A stretch of 41,728 bases of DNA from Gemmataceae bacterium. GTDB lineage: Bacteria; Planctomycetota; Planctomycetia; Gemmatales; Gemmataceae. This document shows, in pieces, positions 1-9,099 of this stretch. The position numbers and the translations under genes were made by a program. How positions within the stretch are numbered: the stretch's first letter is position 1; each line of letters opens with the position of its first letter. The stretch lies in assembly GCA_026419115.1 (NCBI GenBank), contig JAOAAA010000018.1:1-41728 (forward strand), read 5' to 3'. The notes beneath the pieces are model-generated. The model was not told where the DNA came from. It saw nothing but the letters and a program-made list of their open reading frames with translations, and did not search any database.

Positions 1-2046
1 CAAAGAATCGAGAAAGTTTTTGGTCGGGTTCAAGCGCTTTGGAAACCCATTGCCACCGAAGAAGCCTTCGAGATTATTCGCCGCCGACTTTTTTCACCGA
101 TACGAAATCTCAGCGAACGCGATGAGGTGTGCCGTGCATTTGCTGATAGCTACATCCAACACAAAGAAAAGCTCCCCAGTGAAACGCAAGAATCACGATA
201 TTATGAACGGCTGATCCAAGCCTATCCGATTCATCCAGAAGTGTTTGACCGACTTTACGAAGATTGGTCAACGATTGAAGGATTCCAAAAAACCCGAGGG
301 GTCCTCAAGCTGATGGCTCACATTATCTTGCGGTTATGGAAAGAGAACAATCAAGATTTGATGATTCTCCCGAGCAGTTTTCCACTCAACGATTCATTAG
401 CGCGAACCGAGCTGGTGAACTATCTGCCCAATGGTTGGGATGCGGTGATCGAGCGCGATATTGATGGAGATCGTGCGGAAACAACGGAATTGGAAAATTC
501 GGAACCGCGATTTGGGCAATTCCATGCGGCCAAACGGGTGGCCCGCACCATATTTTTGGCCACCTCTCCTTCTAGTCACAACTTACAAAGGACAAGGAAA
601 GGGATCGATTTTGCCCGTATTCTATTGGGGTGTTTACAACCGAGACAAAATCCAGCGGTCTATCAGGATGCCCTCGGCCGACTGGCGGACAAACTCCATT
701 ACCTAAGCAGTAACGGAGAAAGCTCTGCCGTCAACACCCAATTTTGGTTCGATACGCGGACCAATTTGCGGCGGGAAATGGAAGACCGCAAACGCCGATT
801 CGACGAAAAAACCGAGGTCCGCAAAAAGATCGAAGAGGTCATCAAACGGGCTTTCTCGTCGGTCCAGAGCTTCGATGGAGTTCATACATTCGTACCGCAC
901 AACGATGTACCCGACGATAGCCTACTCCGATTAGTCATTCTCCCCTTAGATACGACTTACCAGAAAGGTTCGTCCCATAGAGTCGAATCCGTTATTCAGG
1001 AATACCTCAGCAAAAACGGAAGTCGTCCACGACAACGACAAAACCGCTTACTGTTCATGGCAGCAGAACAAAGCATCGTGGACCGTTTGCGTGAGGCCAC
1101 ACGGAGATTGTTGGCTTGGGAAAGTATTGTTGAAGATGTTCGTTCGGGAAATCTGAATTTGGATCAGTTTCAATTCAAGCAGGCCGAACGCGAGTTGAAT
1201 TCGTCGAAGCAGGTATTACCACAGGTCGCGCGAGAATGTTTTAAGTGGTTGCTCTGTCCCAGTCAAGAAGACCCCCATGAGAGAATGACGATTGAAGCGC
1301 ATCCCTTGAATACAACCAGCGGAACGATACCAAGTGAAGTCGATCGGGTTTGTAAAGAAAACGAGTTAATCATCGAGGTTTGGTCTCCGATTCACTTGCG
1401 AAGTCAACTCAAAATGTACTACTGGAAGAATGGTAAAACATCGGTTCGGGCGGCCGACTATTGGGAAGATTCTTTGAAATATCTCTACTTTCCCCGTTTG
1501 AGAAAACGCGGAACGTTTGATGAGGTTCTCTCCAAAGGGTCTGCGAGCCGAGATTTTTTCGCAACCGCACAAGGATATACCGAAGGGAAGTATGACGGTT
1601 TCCTTTTCGGTGAGGGGAGCATTTTGATTAACGATACCCTTCTTTTGATCGAACCGGAAGCCGCGAAGCAGTACGCCAACTCAATGAATAAGCCGATCGA
1701 AGTTGTTCCGCCGGATCGAGAATCAACCTCAAGCGGAGATGCAGGGACGCAGAAAGATCAACCAACCTCGCACACTTCTGATGTCATCATCACCCCGATT
1801 CCGCGTGAGAAATCTCCTGCACGATCCTTTCGGGGTAGCGTCGAGGTGAACGCCGCGCTGGCCAAGTCGAAGCTGAACACCATCGCTGAGGAGGTGATCG
1901 CGCTGCTGGCGTCCGATCCGAACGCCAAGGTCCGTATCACGTTGGAGATAGACGCTGAGTTCCCACAGGGGGCAAGCGACACGATCAAGCGTGCCGTGAG
2001 CGAAAACGCACAAAATCTCAAATTCAACCACCACGAATGGGAATAA
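1..2046 (+). CDS. DUF499-family ATPase, C-terminal part (gene runs off the left edge)
   Basis: The reading frame is open from base 1, so the start and the N-terminal nucleotide-binding motifs lie outside the window; 681 residues are visible. The visible part is charged and helical (around ERLIQAYPIHPEVFDRLYEDW) and resembles large DUF499 proteins. The last 70 residues form a separate C-terminal domain (FRGSVEVNAAL through NAKVRITLEIDAEFPQG to NLKFNHHEWE), which is the usual end of this family. DUF499 proteins occur with DUF1156 methylases and YprA-like helicases in DISARM/ARMADA-type defence loci. Here the next gene is convergent kdsD, so this would be the last gene of its operon. The C-terminal domain is visibly richer in G+C than the rest. 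Family assignment is fairly secure; the defence role is inferred from known neighbourhoods, and the needed partners are not in view. Confidence 0.75.
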   Translation, partial: QRIEKVFGRVQALWKPIATEEAFEIIRRRLFSPIRNLSERDEVCRAFADSYIQHKEKLPSETQESRYYERLIQAYPIHPEVFDRLYEDWSTIEGFQKTRGVLKLMAHIILRLWKENNQDLMILPSSFPLNDSLARTELVNYLPNGWDAVIERDIDGDRAETTELENSEPRFGQFHAAKRVARTIFLATSPSSHNLQRTRKGIDFARILLGCLQPRQNPAVYQDALGRLADKLHYLSSNGESSAVNTQFWFDTRTNLRREMEDRKRRFDEKTEVRKKIEEVIKRAFSSVQSFDGVHTFVPHNDVPDDSLLRLVILPLDTTYQKGSSHRVESVIQEYLSKNGSRPRQRQNRLLFMAAEQSIVDRLREATRRLLAWESIVEDVRSGNLNLDQFQFKQAERELNSSKQVLPQVARECFKWLLCPSQEDPHERMTIEAHPLNTTSGTIPSEVDRVCKENELIIEVWSPIHLRSQLKMYYWKNGKTSVRAADYWEDSLKYLYFPRLRKRGTFDEVLSKGSASRDFFATAQGYTEGKYDGFLFGEGSILINDTLLLIEPEAAKQYANSMNKPIEVVPPDRESTSSGDAGTQKDQPTSHTSDVIITPIPREKSPARSFRGSVEVNAALAKSKLNTIAEEVIALLASDPNAKVRITLEIDAEFPQGASDTIKRAVSENAQNLKFNHHEWE

Positions 2047-2166
2047 TAACCCGCCTATCCGGTTGGCTCTCCACATTTTCTGGGATAGTGGTATCCATCT
2101 CGATCCAGAAATTCTTTGAATTGGATTCGGAGGGGATTCCGCTTACATTAATCGAAGTTCGTCACT

Positions 2167-3231
2167 TTAGGCGCTAATTCGATTGAATAGCCGAACGTGT
2201 GATTCGGTTATGAGACCGGTTTTGGGATCGACCATCTCGGCACCAATCAAATCGGTGATGTCGAGCAAACCACAAATCGTGCCGTCTTCCTCCACAACGG
2301 GTAGCTCGGAAATTTTGTGGTTCCGCATGATCTCGATCGCTTCGGCCATGCGTGCGCTCGGCCCAATCGTTAAGGGCATACGGGTCATGATTTCTGAAAC
2401 GGGAGCGTCAAACAAATGATCGGCACGTTTTTCAAACAATCGGGCAAGGTCCGAATCGGTAAACAGCCCTGCCAATTTTCCTTGCTCATCGAGCAACATC
2501 ACGGCACCGGTTCGCCGGCCAAAATGTCGGGCTTTTGCAAAAACTTCTCGAACGGTGTCGGTCATTTTAGCTAAGCGTAATTCCGTCCCCGAGCGCATAT
2601 ATTCGGCAACGGTCGCTAACTTGAAGCCTAAACTCCCTGCAGGATGATAGCGAGCAAAATCGTCGCGGGTGAATTGTCGGCGCTCTGCCAAAACGAATGC
2701 TAACGCATGCCCCAAGGACATGGCCACCGTGCAACTAGTGCTAGGAGCAAGAGCGTCGGGGCTGGATTCGACAATCGGTCCATACACCAAGGCCGCATCG
2801 GCCATCAATGCCAATCGGCTCGCTTTGTTCCCTGTGATCCCAATGACCGAGGCGGCCAATTTCTTCAACGGGGTCAGCAAGCGAACGATTTCCTCGCTTT
2901 CGCCACTATTGGAAATCAGCACGACCACATCATTGGGATGGATCATTCCTAAATCACCGTGCAAAGCTCGTGTGGCATCGAGAAAATAAGCTCGGGTTCC
3001 CGTCGAATTAAAAGTCCCGACAATCTTTTGCGCGACATCGGCCGATTTTCCAACGCCCGTCACGGCGATACGTCCCGCACAATTGAACAAGATTTCGATG
3101 ATCCGATCGAACGAACCATCCAAGCGGTCCGCAACTTCCTCCAAGGCTTCCGCCTCGGCTCGAAGCACCTGTCGAGCGTAGCTAATTTGATCCATAACAA
3201 GGTCCGTGTCCAAATCGAGAAGGGGACTCAT
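2167..3231 (-). CDS. kdsD: D-arabinose-5-phosphate isomerase (KpsF/GutQ/KdsD family)
   Basis: This enzyme interconverts D-ribulose 5-phosphate and D-arabinose 5-phosphate, the first step towards KDO of lipopolysaccharide, in the cytoplasm. The 354 residues show an N-terminal SIS domain (TGVGKSADVAQKIVGT, SNSGESEEI, then APSTSCTVAMSLGHAL) and two C-terminal CBS repeats (SEIMTRMPLTIGPSARM and ELPVVEEDGTICGLLDI). Length and order match the KdsD/KpsF family. The ATG is preceded by an AGGAAG ribosome site. The gene is convergent with the DUF499 gene and shares its strand with the dehydratase gene upstream, about 125 bases away. Presence of KDO synthesis fits a diderm planctomycete. Confidence 0.93.
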   Translation of the reverse strand: MSPLLDLDTDLVMDQISYARQVLRAEAEALEEVADRLDGSFDRIIEILFNCAGRIAVTGVGKSADVAQKIVGTFNSTGTRAYFLDATRALHGDLGMIHPNDVVVLISNSGESEEIVRLLTPLKKLAASVIGITGNKASRLALMADAALVYGPIVESSPDALAPSTSCTVAMSLGHALAFVLAERRQFTRDDFARYHPAGSLGFKLATVAEYMRSGTELRLAKMTDTVREVFAKARHFGRRTGAVMLLDEQGKLAGLFTDSDLARLFEKRADHLFDAPVSEIMTRMPLTIGPSARMAEAIEIMRNHKISELPVVEEDGTICGLLDITDLIGAEMVDPKTGLITESHVRLFNRISA

Positions 3232-3357
3232 GGTCTTCCTAAAGGTTGTAACTGTCTGTTTTGTTTATCTGGGTACCATCTAACCTATCCTACTTGGTCT
3301 AGGCAACAGAAGTTTTTTGCAGAGGAAACCATACCATCATTATCTTATCTATCTTAC

Positions 3358-5337
3358 CTATTTGTTTAACAAACTCTTTAAGATGGTTTCAGAAATTTTC
3401 TCAGGGTCGTAGACACATCCCCCCCAGACCCCCCCACTGGCTTCTTGGAGGATGGCCCAAAGTTTGGTATCGGCGGGTAAATCCGGATCGGGTCGGAGAT
3501 CATCGCGTTGAGGGCGTTGCGCTAGTTCTTGCGTGCCCCATTCGATTCCTTTCACTCCCGTTGCATCCCCCACAAGGTCAACGCTTCCTTCGAGGGTATT
3601 TCGATCGATGATGATTTGAATCAAATCGCCATTGCGGATTTTACCAATCGGTCCGCCTGCGAGGGCTTCGGGAGAGATATGCCCAATGCAGGCACCGGTG
3701 GAGACTCCCGAGAATCGGGCATCGGTCAACACGGCCACATGTTTCCCCCATGAGATAAATTTCAGGGCCGAGGTCACTTGATAAGTTTCTTCCATCCCGC
3801 TCCCCATGGGGCCACGGGCACACAAAACCAGAACATCTCCCGGAACGACTGAGACAGGCCCTTGACCTTTGATGGCAGCGATAGCGGCTTTTTCGGTAGT
3901 GAAGACCTTAGCGGGTCCCACTTTACGATAGACCCCATCCGGATCGACTACACTCGGATCGATCGAAGTCGATTTGATGACCGATCCTTCGGGGCAAAGA
4001 TTTCCTCGCGGGAAGGTCAGTGAGGAGGTCAATCCCATTTGCTTGGCTTTCTCGAAGCCGAGGATCACATCGTCGGGATCGACACCATCTTTGGTTTGGA
4101 GGATTTCTCGGAAGCGTTTACGGCGCTCCGATTTCTCCCACCATTCCAATACTCTCCCCCAAGATTGCCCCGATACCGTCAGGCAATTCAGATCGAGCAA
4201 ACTATGTTCACGCAGGTGAAGCATCACTTCGGGAACTCCCCCTGCGAGGAAAACGCGGATAGTCGGATGCCCCACCGGTCCATTCGGCAGAGCATCGACA
4301 ATGCGAGGGATTTTGCGATTGATTTCGGCCCATTCTTCGACGGTCGCCCGACGAACTCCCGCATGAAAGGCAATCGCAGGGACATGAAGAAGAAGATTGG
4401 TGCTTCCCCCAAAGGCCGCATGCACCGCCATAGCGTTGCGGAAAGCCGCTTCGGTCAGGATTTGCTTGGCATGAATCCGGCGTCCCGAGAGATTGAGCAA
4501 AGCCTTGGCGGAACGACGGGCCATATCAAGCCAAACGGGTTGCCCCGATGGGGCCAATGCCGAATGGGGAAGACTCATCCCTAATGCTTCGCCAATCACT
4601 TGGGAAGTGGCGGCGGTCCCAAGAAATTGACACCCCCCCCCCGGTGAGGCACAGCTTCGACAACCTTCCTCGGCTGCTTTTTCTAAAGTGATCTCTCCCG
4701 CTGCGTAACGGGCACCAATCGTTTGCACTTTTCCGGTATCCTCATGACCGTCCGTTGCGAGCATGACCCCCCCCGGAACGAGGATGATGGGCCAATCGTG
4801 TTGGGCCGCCAACGCCATCATCATGGCCGGAAGCCCTTTATCGCAGGTGGCCACCCCCATCACACCAGAACGGGTCGGTAAGGAACGAATCAACCGTCGA
4901 AAAACTTGAGCAGCATCATTACGGTAAGGAAGACTATCGAACATGCCGGTCGTACCTTGTGTGCGCCCATCGCAAGGATCGGAGCAAGCCCCCGCAAAGG
5001 GAATCGTGCCCAATCGTTTGAATTCTTCCGCCGCAGCTTTGACAAGTAAGCCGATTTCCCAATGTCCTGAATGATACCCCAAGGCGATTGGCTCACCATT
5101 GTCAGCACGCAAGCCCCCGTGGGTGGAAAGAATCAAAAATTCTTTTCGACCCAACAACGAAGGTTGAAGGCCCATCCCCACATTCTGCGTCCATCCAAAA
5201 AGATCACCACTGGGAGCATGACGCAAAAGCTCATCGGTCAAAGGAAGGGACCCTTCCGGACCGCTGGTTTTCGTGGTGAGTTCATAAACGTTGGGGTCCA
5301 TTGAATCGACCAAAGAAGAAAAAGGATCGTTTGGCAT
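3358..5337 (-). CDS. yjhG: IlvD/Edd-family dehydratase, YjhG/YagF (D-xylonate dehydratase) type
   Basis: Predicted to dehydrate a sugar acid such as D-xylonate to its 2-keto-3-deoxy form, using an iron-sulfur cluster. The frame stays open to 5454, but the extra 39 residues look non-coding in character; the start at MPNDPFSS gives 659 residues, close to the usual 655 of YjhG/YagF. Cluster and active-site cysteines are present: [27 protein letters not shown] and [19 protein letters not shown]. The C-terminal half has the family signature [20 protein letters not shown] and [17 protein letters not shown]. No ribosome site is obvious. The exact sugar acid is unproven; IlvD proper (about 560 residues) and Edd (about 600) fit less well. 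The gene contains G runs of 10 and 8 bases. Confidence 0.85.
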   Translation of the reverse strand: MPNDPFSSLVDSMDPNVYELTTKTSGPEGSLPLTDELLRHAPSGDLFGWTQNVGMGLQPSLLGRKEFLILSTHGGLRADNGEPIALGYHSGHWEIGLLVKAAAEEFKRLGTIPFAGACSDPCDGRTQGTTGMFDSLPYRNDAAQVFRRLIRSLPTRSGVMGVATCDKGLPAMMMALAAQHDWPIILVPGGVMLATDGHEDTGKVQTIGARYAAGEITLEKAAEEGCRSCASPGGGCQFLGTAATSQVIGEALGMSLPHSALAPSGQPVWLDMARRSAKALLNLSGRRIHAKQILTEAAFRNAMAVHAAFGGSTNLLLHVPAIAFHAGVRRATVEEWAEINRKIPRIVDALPNGPVGHPTIRVFLAGGVPEVMLHLREHSLLDLNCLTVSGQSWGRVLEWWEKSERRKRFREILQTKDGVDPDDVILGFEKAKQMGLTSSLTFPRGNLCPEGSVIKSTSIDPSVVDPDGVYRKVGPAKVFTTEKAAIAAIKGQGPVSVVPGDVLVLCARGPMGSGMEETYQVTSALKFISWGKHVAVLTDARFSGVSTGACIGHISPEALAGGPIGKIRNGDLIQIIIDRNTLEGSVDLVGDATGVKGIEWGTQELAQRPQRDDLRPDPDLPADTKLWAILQEASGGVWGGCVYDPEKISETILKSLLNK

Positions 5338-5514
5338 GTTCGTTGTGTGAATGGATAGAAATTTCTTGGGGTTCGATGATCTACTCCCACTATTGTATGA
5401 GACCGATTCTTCGAGGCTGAGACCGCCAACGGAAAACAAAGAGGTTCTCTCCATGAGCAGAAGGGAACACGAGAGGAAAGAACGGAGAGAGGATCGGCAG
5501 AAGGGGATCGGGAC

Positions 5515-6471
5515 TTACGATTTTGCCAACTCACGCCACAAAGCAGGAATCGTTTGACGATGATCCCCACTAATGTAATAGCTTTCTCCGCCGTCAGCAA
5601 CGGTCCGCGCCAAAATGGTTTTCCAAGGGCGGTAATAATAGCGTGGATCGGTCTTGGGAGCTTCTTGGCGGGTGTCTCCCTCGATAGGTATCAGGTCGAA
5701 TACAGCCGTAAGAAAATGTTGAATCACCTGTTGATTCTGATGTGCCACATTGCGAGCCATCGTTAAAGCCTTGAGGTAAACTTCAGGCCCCATCACAGCG
5801 GAACCTACATTCAAAAACACCCCCCCTTCGAGACGGGTTAAAGTTTGGGCAAGGATTAGAAAATCGATGTAGCTGGCGGTTCCCCAAGCAGCGGGGTCAA
5901 AATTAGGATGTTCATGAATAATATCTTGGCCGATACCAATATGCACCGTAGCAGGCACCTTTAATCGATAGGCATGGGCGAGAAGACTCTTGTCCCGATG
6001 CGGAAAATCCCCTTGGGCAATCGCTTGTCCAATCGCTTCACCGGCCCCGATCCCATGGCGAACCGCCGCTGCAATCACATCGTTCAACCGACCCGTTTCT
6101 TGCCAAAGACCAAATTCCCCCGTGCGAACATACTTCGCAACCGATTCTGTGGTGGCACCAATGAGCGCGTATTCCCAATCGTGAATGGGACCGGCCCCAT
6201 TTAGGGCAATATGATCGATCAAACCGCGTTCCATTAAGTCGATCAAATGGGCTTGTACACCCGCCCGAATGACGTGGGCCCCCATCAAAAGAATACGGGC
6301 AGCCCCCTTCTTTTGGGCTTGTTGCAGACGATCGGCAATAATCGCTAAACTTGGATGCTGGAAATCACACGGACTATCTAATGTCAACAAACTCTCTAAA
6401 GTCAGGTTATGCTCTCGCTCGCGGAGCGGTTTGAGAATCAGATGACTTCGGTCGAATTGCGGATATGGCAT
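5515..6471 (-). CDS. Conserved protein resembling deoxyhypusine synthase, function unknown
   Basis: This 318-residue protein has a Rossmann-like pattern reminiscent of deoxyhypusine synthase: ILLMGAHVIRAGVQAHLIDL, then RGLIDHIALNGAGPIHDWE, LIGATTESVAKYVRTGEFG and later GGVFLNVGSAVMGPEVYLKA. Bacteria lack hypusinated eIF5A, so a true deoxyhypusine synthase role is unlikely; an NAD-dependent amine or sugar reaction is possible but not shown. The ATG has a good ribosome site (AGGG, five bases upstream), directly next to a perfect inverted repeat. It lies 177 bases upstream of the sugar-acid dehydratase on the same strand and may be cotranscribed with it. It is divergent from hemF. Assignment rests on remembered motif similarity and should be treated as tentative. 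Confidence 0.55.
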   Translation of the reverse strand: MPYPQFDRSHLILKPLREREHNLTLESLLTLDSPCDFQHPSLAIIADRLQQAQKKGAARILLMGAHVIRAGVQAHLIDLMERGLIDHIALNGAGPIHDWEYALIGATTESVAKYVRTGEFGLWQETGRLNDVIAAAVRHGIGAGEAIGQAIAQGDFPHRDKSLLAHAYRLKVPATVHIGIGQDIIHEHPNFDPAAWGTASYIDFLILAQTLTRLEGGVFLNVGSAVMGPEVYLKALTMARNVAHQNQQVIQHFLTAVFDLIPIEGDTRQEAPKTDPRYYYRPWKTILARTVADGGESYYISGDHRQTIPALWRELAKS

Positions 6472-6479
6472 AATTCCCT

Positions 6480-6505
6480 CTAAAAAAACCTCTAGGTTTT
6501 TTTAG
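6480..6505. promoter_or_regulatory. Perfect inverted repeat in the divergent hemF intergenic region
   Basis: Arms CTAAAAAAACC (6480-6490) and GGTTTTTTTAG (6495-6505) are perfectly complementary over 11 bases around the four-base loop TCTA. On the minus strand the hairpin ends at the ribosome site (GAGGG) of the deoxyhypusine-synthase-like gene; on the plus strand it lies 36 bases before hemF. It looks like a terminator, but the flanking genes diverge, so a 5' leader hairpin or operator is more likely. Confidence 0.6.
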
Positions 6506-6541
6506 CTAAAATGGTCTCGAAAAGGTTGCCCGAAACTCAAA

Positions 6542-7450
6542 ATGGATTTCCCTATGTCCACAACTCAACACCAACAAATGGTCGAATTTTTTTTGGGTTT
6601 ACAGGACCGAATCTGTGCAGCCCTCGAGGCCGCCGATGGAGGAGCCAAGTTTCACGAGGATCATTGGGATCGTCTTGGAGGAGGTGGCGGACGCACTCGG
6701 GTCATTGCGGAAGGTAACGTCTTCGAGAAGGGGGGGGTAAATTTTTCGGAAGTATTTGGTGAAATGTCCCCCGAATTTGCCAAACAACTTCCCGGAGAAG
6801 GGACTCGTTTCTCCGCCACGGGGGTCTCCCTTGTCATCCATCCTCGCAATCCACACGTTCCCACTGTGCATGCGAATTTTCGTTTTCTCACCAAAGGAGA
6901 ATCGTGGTGGTTCGGGGGGGGGGCCGACCTGACTCCTTACTATCCGGTTCTGGAGGATGTTGTCCACTTTCACAAAGTTTGGAAACAGGTTTGCGAAAAG
7001 TATTCTCCCCTGATCGACTACAAGAAATTCAAGAACGAATGCGACCAATACTTTTACTTACCGCATCGGAAAGAAGCTCGGGGAGTCGGGGGAATCTTTT
7101 TCGATTATCTGCAAGGGGATTTTGATGCGTTAGCTACTTTCGTCAAAGATTGTGCCGACCAATTTAATTCCAGCTATATCCCGATTGTAGAACGACGAAA
7201 AAACTCCCCCTACACCGAACAAGAAAAGAAATTTCAGGAATATCGTCGCGGTCGGTATGTCGAGTTCAACCTTTTGTACGATCGAGGAACCGTTTTTGGA
7301 TTGAAGACCGATGGACGAGTCGAATCGATCCTGATGTCGCTTCCCCCTACGGTTCGATATTGGTACGATTATCGACCCGAACCCAATTCAAAAGAAGAAC
7401 AACTCACCCACTATTGGCTTCTCCCCAAGGATTGGGCCGAAATGGGCTAA
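6542..7450 (+). CDS. hemF: Oxygen-dependent coproporphyrinogen III oxidase
   Basis: HemF oxidatively decarboxylates coproporphyrinogen III to protoporphyrinogen IX using O2, a late step of haem synthesis in the cytoplasm. The 302 residues match the family length and show its conserved blocks: RTRVIAEGNVFEKGGVNFSEV, VHANFRFL, the signature WWFGGGADLTPYYP, FYLPHRKEARGVGGIFFDY, and YVEFNLLYDRGTVFGLKT with MSLPP near the end. The start is ATG 6542 or ATG 6554 (MSTTQH); no strong ribosome site decides. The triple glycine of the signature is written as a G run of 10 bases (6914-6923), and another run of 8 lies at 6730-6737, yet the frame is intact. Use of HemF implies haem synthesis with oxygen present. 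Confidence 0.96.
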   Translation: MDFPMSTTQHQQMVEFFLGLQDRICAALEAADGGAKFHEDHWDRLGGGGGRTRVIAEGNVFEKGGVNFSEVFGEMSPEFAKQLPGEGTRFSATGVSLVIHPRNPHVPTVHANFRFLTKGESWWFGGGADLTPYYPVLEDVVHFHKVWKQVCEKYSPLIDYKKFKNECDQYFYLPHRKEARGVGGIFFDYLQGDFDALATFVKDCADQFNSSYIPIVERRKNSPYTEQEKKFQEYRRGRYVEFNLLYDRGTVFGLKTDGRVESILMSLPPTVRYWYDYRPEPNSKEEQLTHYWLLPKDWAEMG

Positions 7451-7504
7451 TTCCTCATGGTATGATCCATCATTCCGACAGAATACCAACAGAGCGACCA
7501 ACAA

Positions 7505-7522
7505 CAGAATCGCATGATTCTG
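7505..7522. terminator. Short perfect hairpin downstream of hemF
   Basis: CAGAATC (7505-7511) pairs with GATTCTG (7516-7522) around loop GCAT, 54 bases after the hemF stop. There is no clear run of T directly after it (CCCGAAAATTTT follows), so it may be a weak terminator or an RNA 3' end structure. The left arm sequence ACAACAGAATC recurs at 7552-7562. Confidence 0.35.
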
Positions 7523-7589
7523 CCCGAAAATTTTGCCAGCGCCCCGTCAAAACAACAGAATCAATTTCCGTAAAGTGTGGGGATTTTTC

Positions 7590-7618
7590 TTGACAGGCCT
7601 CTGTTAAGCCTGTTAATT
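7590..7618 (+). promoter_or_regulatory. Candidate promoter of the DUF1501 gene with overlapping repeats
   Basis: A perfect -35 box TTGACA (7590-7595) is followed after 17 bases by TTAATT (7613-7618), a weak -10 box. The spacer is unusual: ACAGGC and GCCTGT form a 6-base inverted repeat, and CTGTTAA occurs twice, 9 bases apart (7601 and 7610). This arrangement would suit a repressor site inside the promoter. The gene starts 42 bases downstream. Confidence 0.45.
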
Positions 7619-7660
7619 TAGCAGAACCTACCTAAATCTCGTACTCTGTGAGGTTTCTCC

Positions 7661-9076
7661 ATGTATCCTCCTCTCACTGCCACACAAATCTCGCGACGAA
7701 AACTACTCCTTGCAGGCGGTATCGGTGCCTTAACCATGGGGGTTCCGGGCACAGTAGCGGCCAGCATGAACCCCGAGAAGGGTCTAAAAAAAGGCTCGAA
7801 TGAGCGTTCATGTATTTTTGTGCTGCTCTGTGGAGGTCCCAGCCACATTGATACTTGGGATATGAAACCCGACGCGCCAGATGAAATTCGAGGACCGTTG
7901 AAACCCGCCAAAACGAAAGTTCCGGGGATGCTTATCAGCGATCTGCACACTCGGCTTCCTGCCCTGAGCGATCAATTCAGTTTGATCCGCTCCATGACAC
8001 ACGTCGGAAATATCAGCAACCATTTCGATGCCATGCACCACTTACTCAGTGGCACCGCAAATGCCCCTGCAGATTCCCCCTATCTCGGATCGATGGTCGC
8101 ACGGGTTCGCCCCACTGAGAAAAACATACCCAACTACGTTTGGCTGATCCGTTGCGTCGGTGACCCTGTTTTTTGCGCACCGAACATCGGAAGTGGGGGA
8201 TTTTTAGGCTCGCAGTATACCCCGCTATTCATCGGTTCGGCCGCGAATCATGCTGCCATGCCGAATTTCAAAGCGCCCGATGAATTACAACCCATCGTTG
8301 ACTCGGATCGCATGCAAGATCGGAAACAAATTCTGGCAGAATTGGATCTCCGGAATAGCTCCAATTCTTCACACAGTGGTACCTTCAAAGATTGGGATAG
8401 CCTTCGTCAACGAGCGGTGGAACTGGCTAGCGGAAGCGGGGCAAGGGATGTTTTTGATCTGAAGCGAGAACCGGACAAAGTGCGGGATCGCTACGGAATG
8501 CACCCGTTGGGCCAGAACCTTCTTTTAGCCCGTCGCTTGGTGGAAGCCGGTGTGAGCTTTGTCACCGTGAACGGCTGGACTGGACCAGCGCCCGGTCAAA
8601 AAGGGGGGGGGCCACCGGCCTCTTCGTGGGATATGCATGGGAGCGAAATGGGCATGGGAAATGCCTTTGGCGATGGTTCCTATGGTTTGAAATGGTGTAC
8701 CCCCTGCCTCGATCAGGGACTTTCTGCCTTAATCGAAGACCTGAAAGATCGTGGCTTGTTAGAGAAAACCTTGGTCGTGGTGATGGGGGAATTTGGTCGA
8801 ACTCCGAAGATCAACCAACCCGATAAAATGCCCGGTCGTCAGCATTGGCCGAATTGTTGGTCCGCCCTATTGGCAGGGGGGGGGATTCGTGGCGGTGCCA
8901 TTTACGGTGCAACCGACAAAATCGGTGCCTACGTCAAGGATAAGCCGGTTCGCGTTCAAGATTTGGCAGCGACCATCTTCCATTCCATGGGCATTCCGGA
9001 AGGTTTCAAACTCGGTCGCGACGGGTTCACTCGACCGATTCCTTCGGGAAACATCCTCACAGAACTTTTCGCCTAG
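7661..9076 (+). CDS. Exported DUF1501 protein (sulfatase-like fold)
   Basis: DUF1501 proteins are exported, related to the alkaline phosphatase/sulfatase superfamily, and very numerous in Planctomycetota, usually beside DUF1549/DUF1553 cytochrome-like proteins. The 471 residues start with a twin-arginine-type signal (SRRKLLLAGGIGALTMG), followed by FVLLCGGPSHIDTWDMKPDAP, LPALSDQFSLIRSMTH, NHFDAMHHLLSG, the central LLLARRLVEAGVSFVTVNGW, and the conserved VVVMGEFGRTPKIN with PGRQHWPNCWSALLAGGGI. The ATG follows GAGG by eight bases. No DUF1549/DUF1553 partner is adjacent, so this is an orphan copy. Substrate is unknown. Two G runs of 9 bases (8603-8611 and 8876-8884) lie within the gene. Confidence 0.93.
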   Translation: MYPPLTATQISRRKLLLAGGIGALTMGVPGTVAASMNPEKGLKKGSNERSCIFVLLCGGPSHIDTWDMKPDAPDEIRGPLKPAKTKVPGMLISDLHTRLPALSDQFSLIRSMTHVGNISNHFDAMHHLLSGTANAPADSPYLGSMVARVRPTEKNIPNYVWLIRCVGDPVFCAPNIGSGGFLGSQYTPLFIGSAANHAAMPNFKAPDELQPIVDSDRMQDRKQILAELDLRNSSNSSHSGTFKDWDSLRQRAVELASGSGARDVFDLKREPDKVRDRYGMHPLGQNLLLARRLVEAGVSFVTVNGWTGPAPGQKGGGPPASSWDMHGSEMGMGNAFGDGSYGLKWCTPCLDQGLSALIEDLKDRGLLEKTLVVVMGEFGRTPKINQPDKMPGRQHWPNCWSALLAGGGIRGGAIYGATDKIGAYVKDKPVRVQDLAATIFHSMGIPEGFKLGRDGFTRPIPSGNILTELFA

Positions 9077-9099
9077 TCTGATTTCAGGTCTGATCAAAT

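Noticed and set aside
3325-3365. Short AGATA/GATAAG-like repeats upstream of the dehydratase stop
   Set aside because: Low-complexity AT-rich sequence without clear period or symmetry.
4039-4584. A 181-codon plus-strand frame opposite the dehydratase gene
   Set aside because: Antisense to a strongly conserved enzyme, with composition unlike a protein.
5338-5454. N-terminal extension of the dehydratase by 39 residues
   Set aside because: The extra residues are unlike the family and the shorter form has the usual length.
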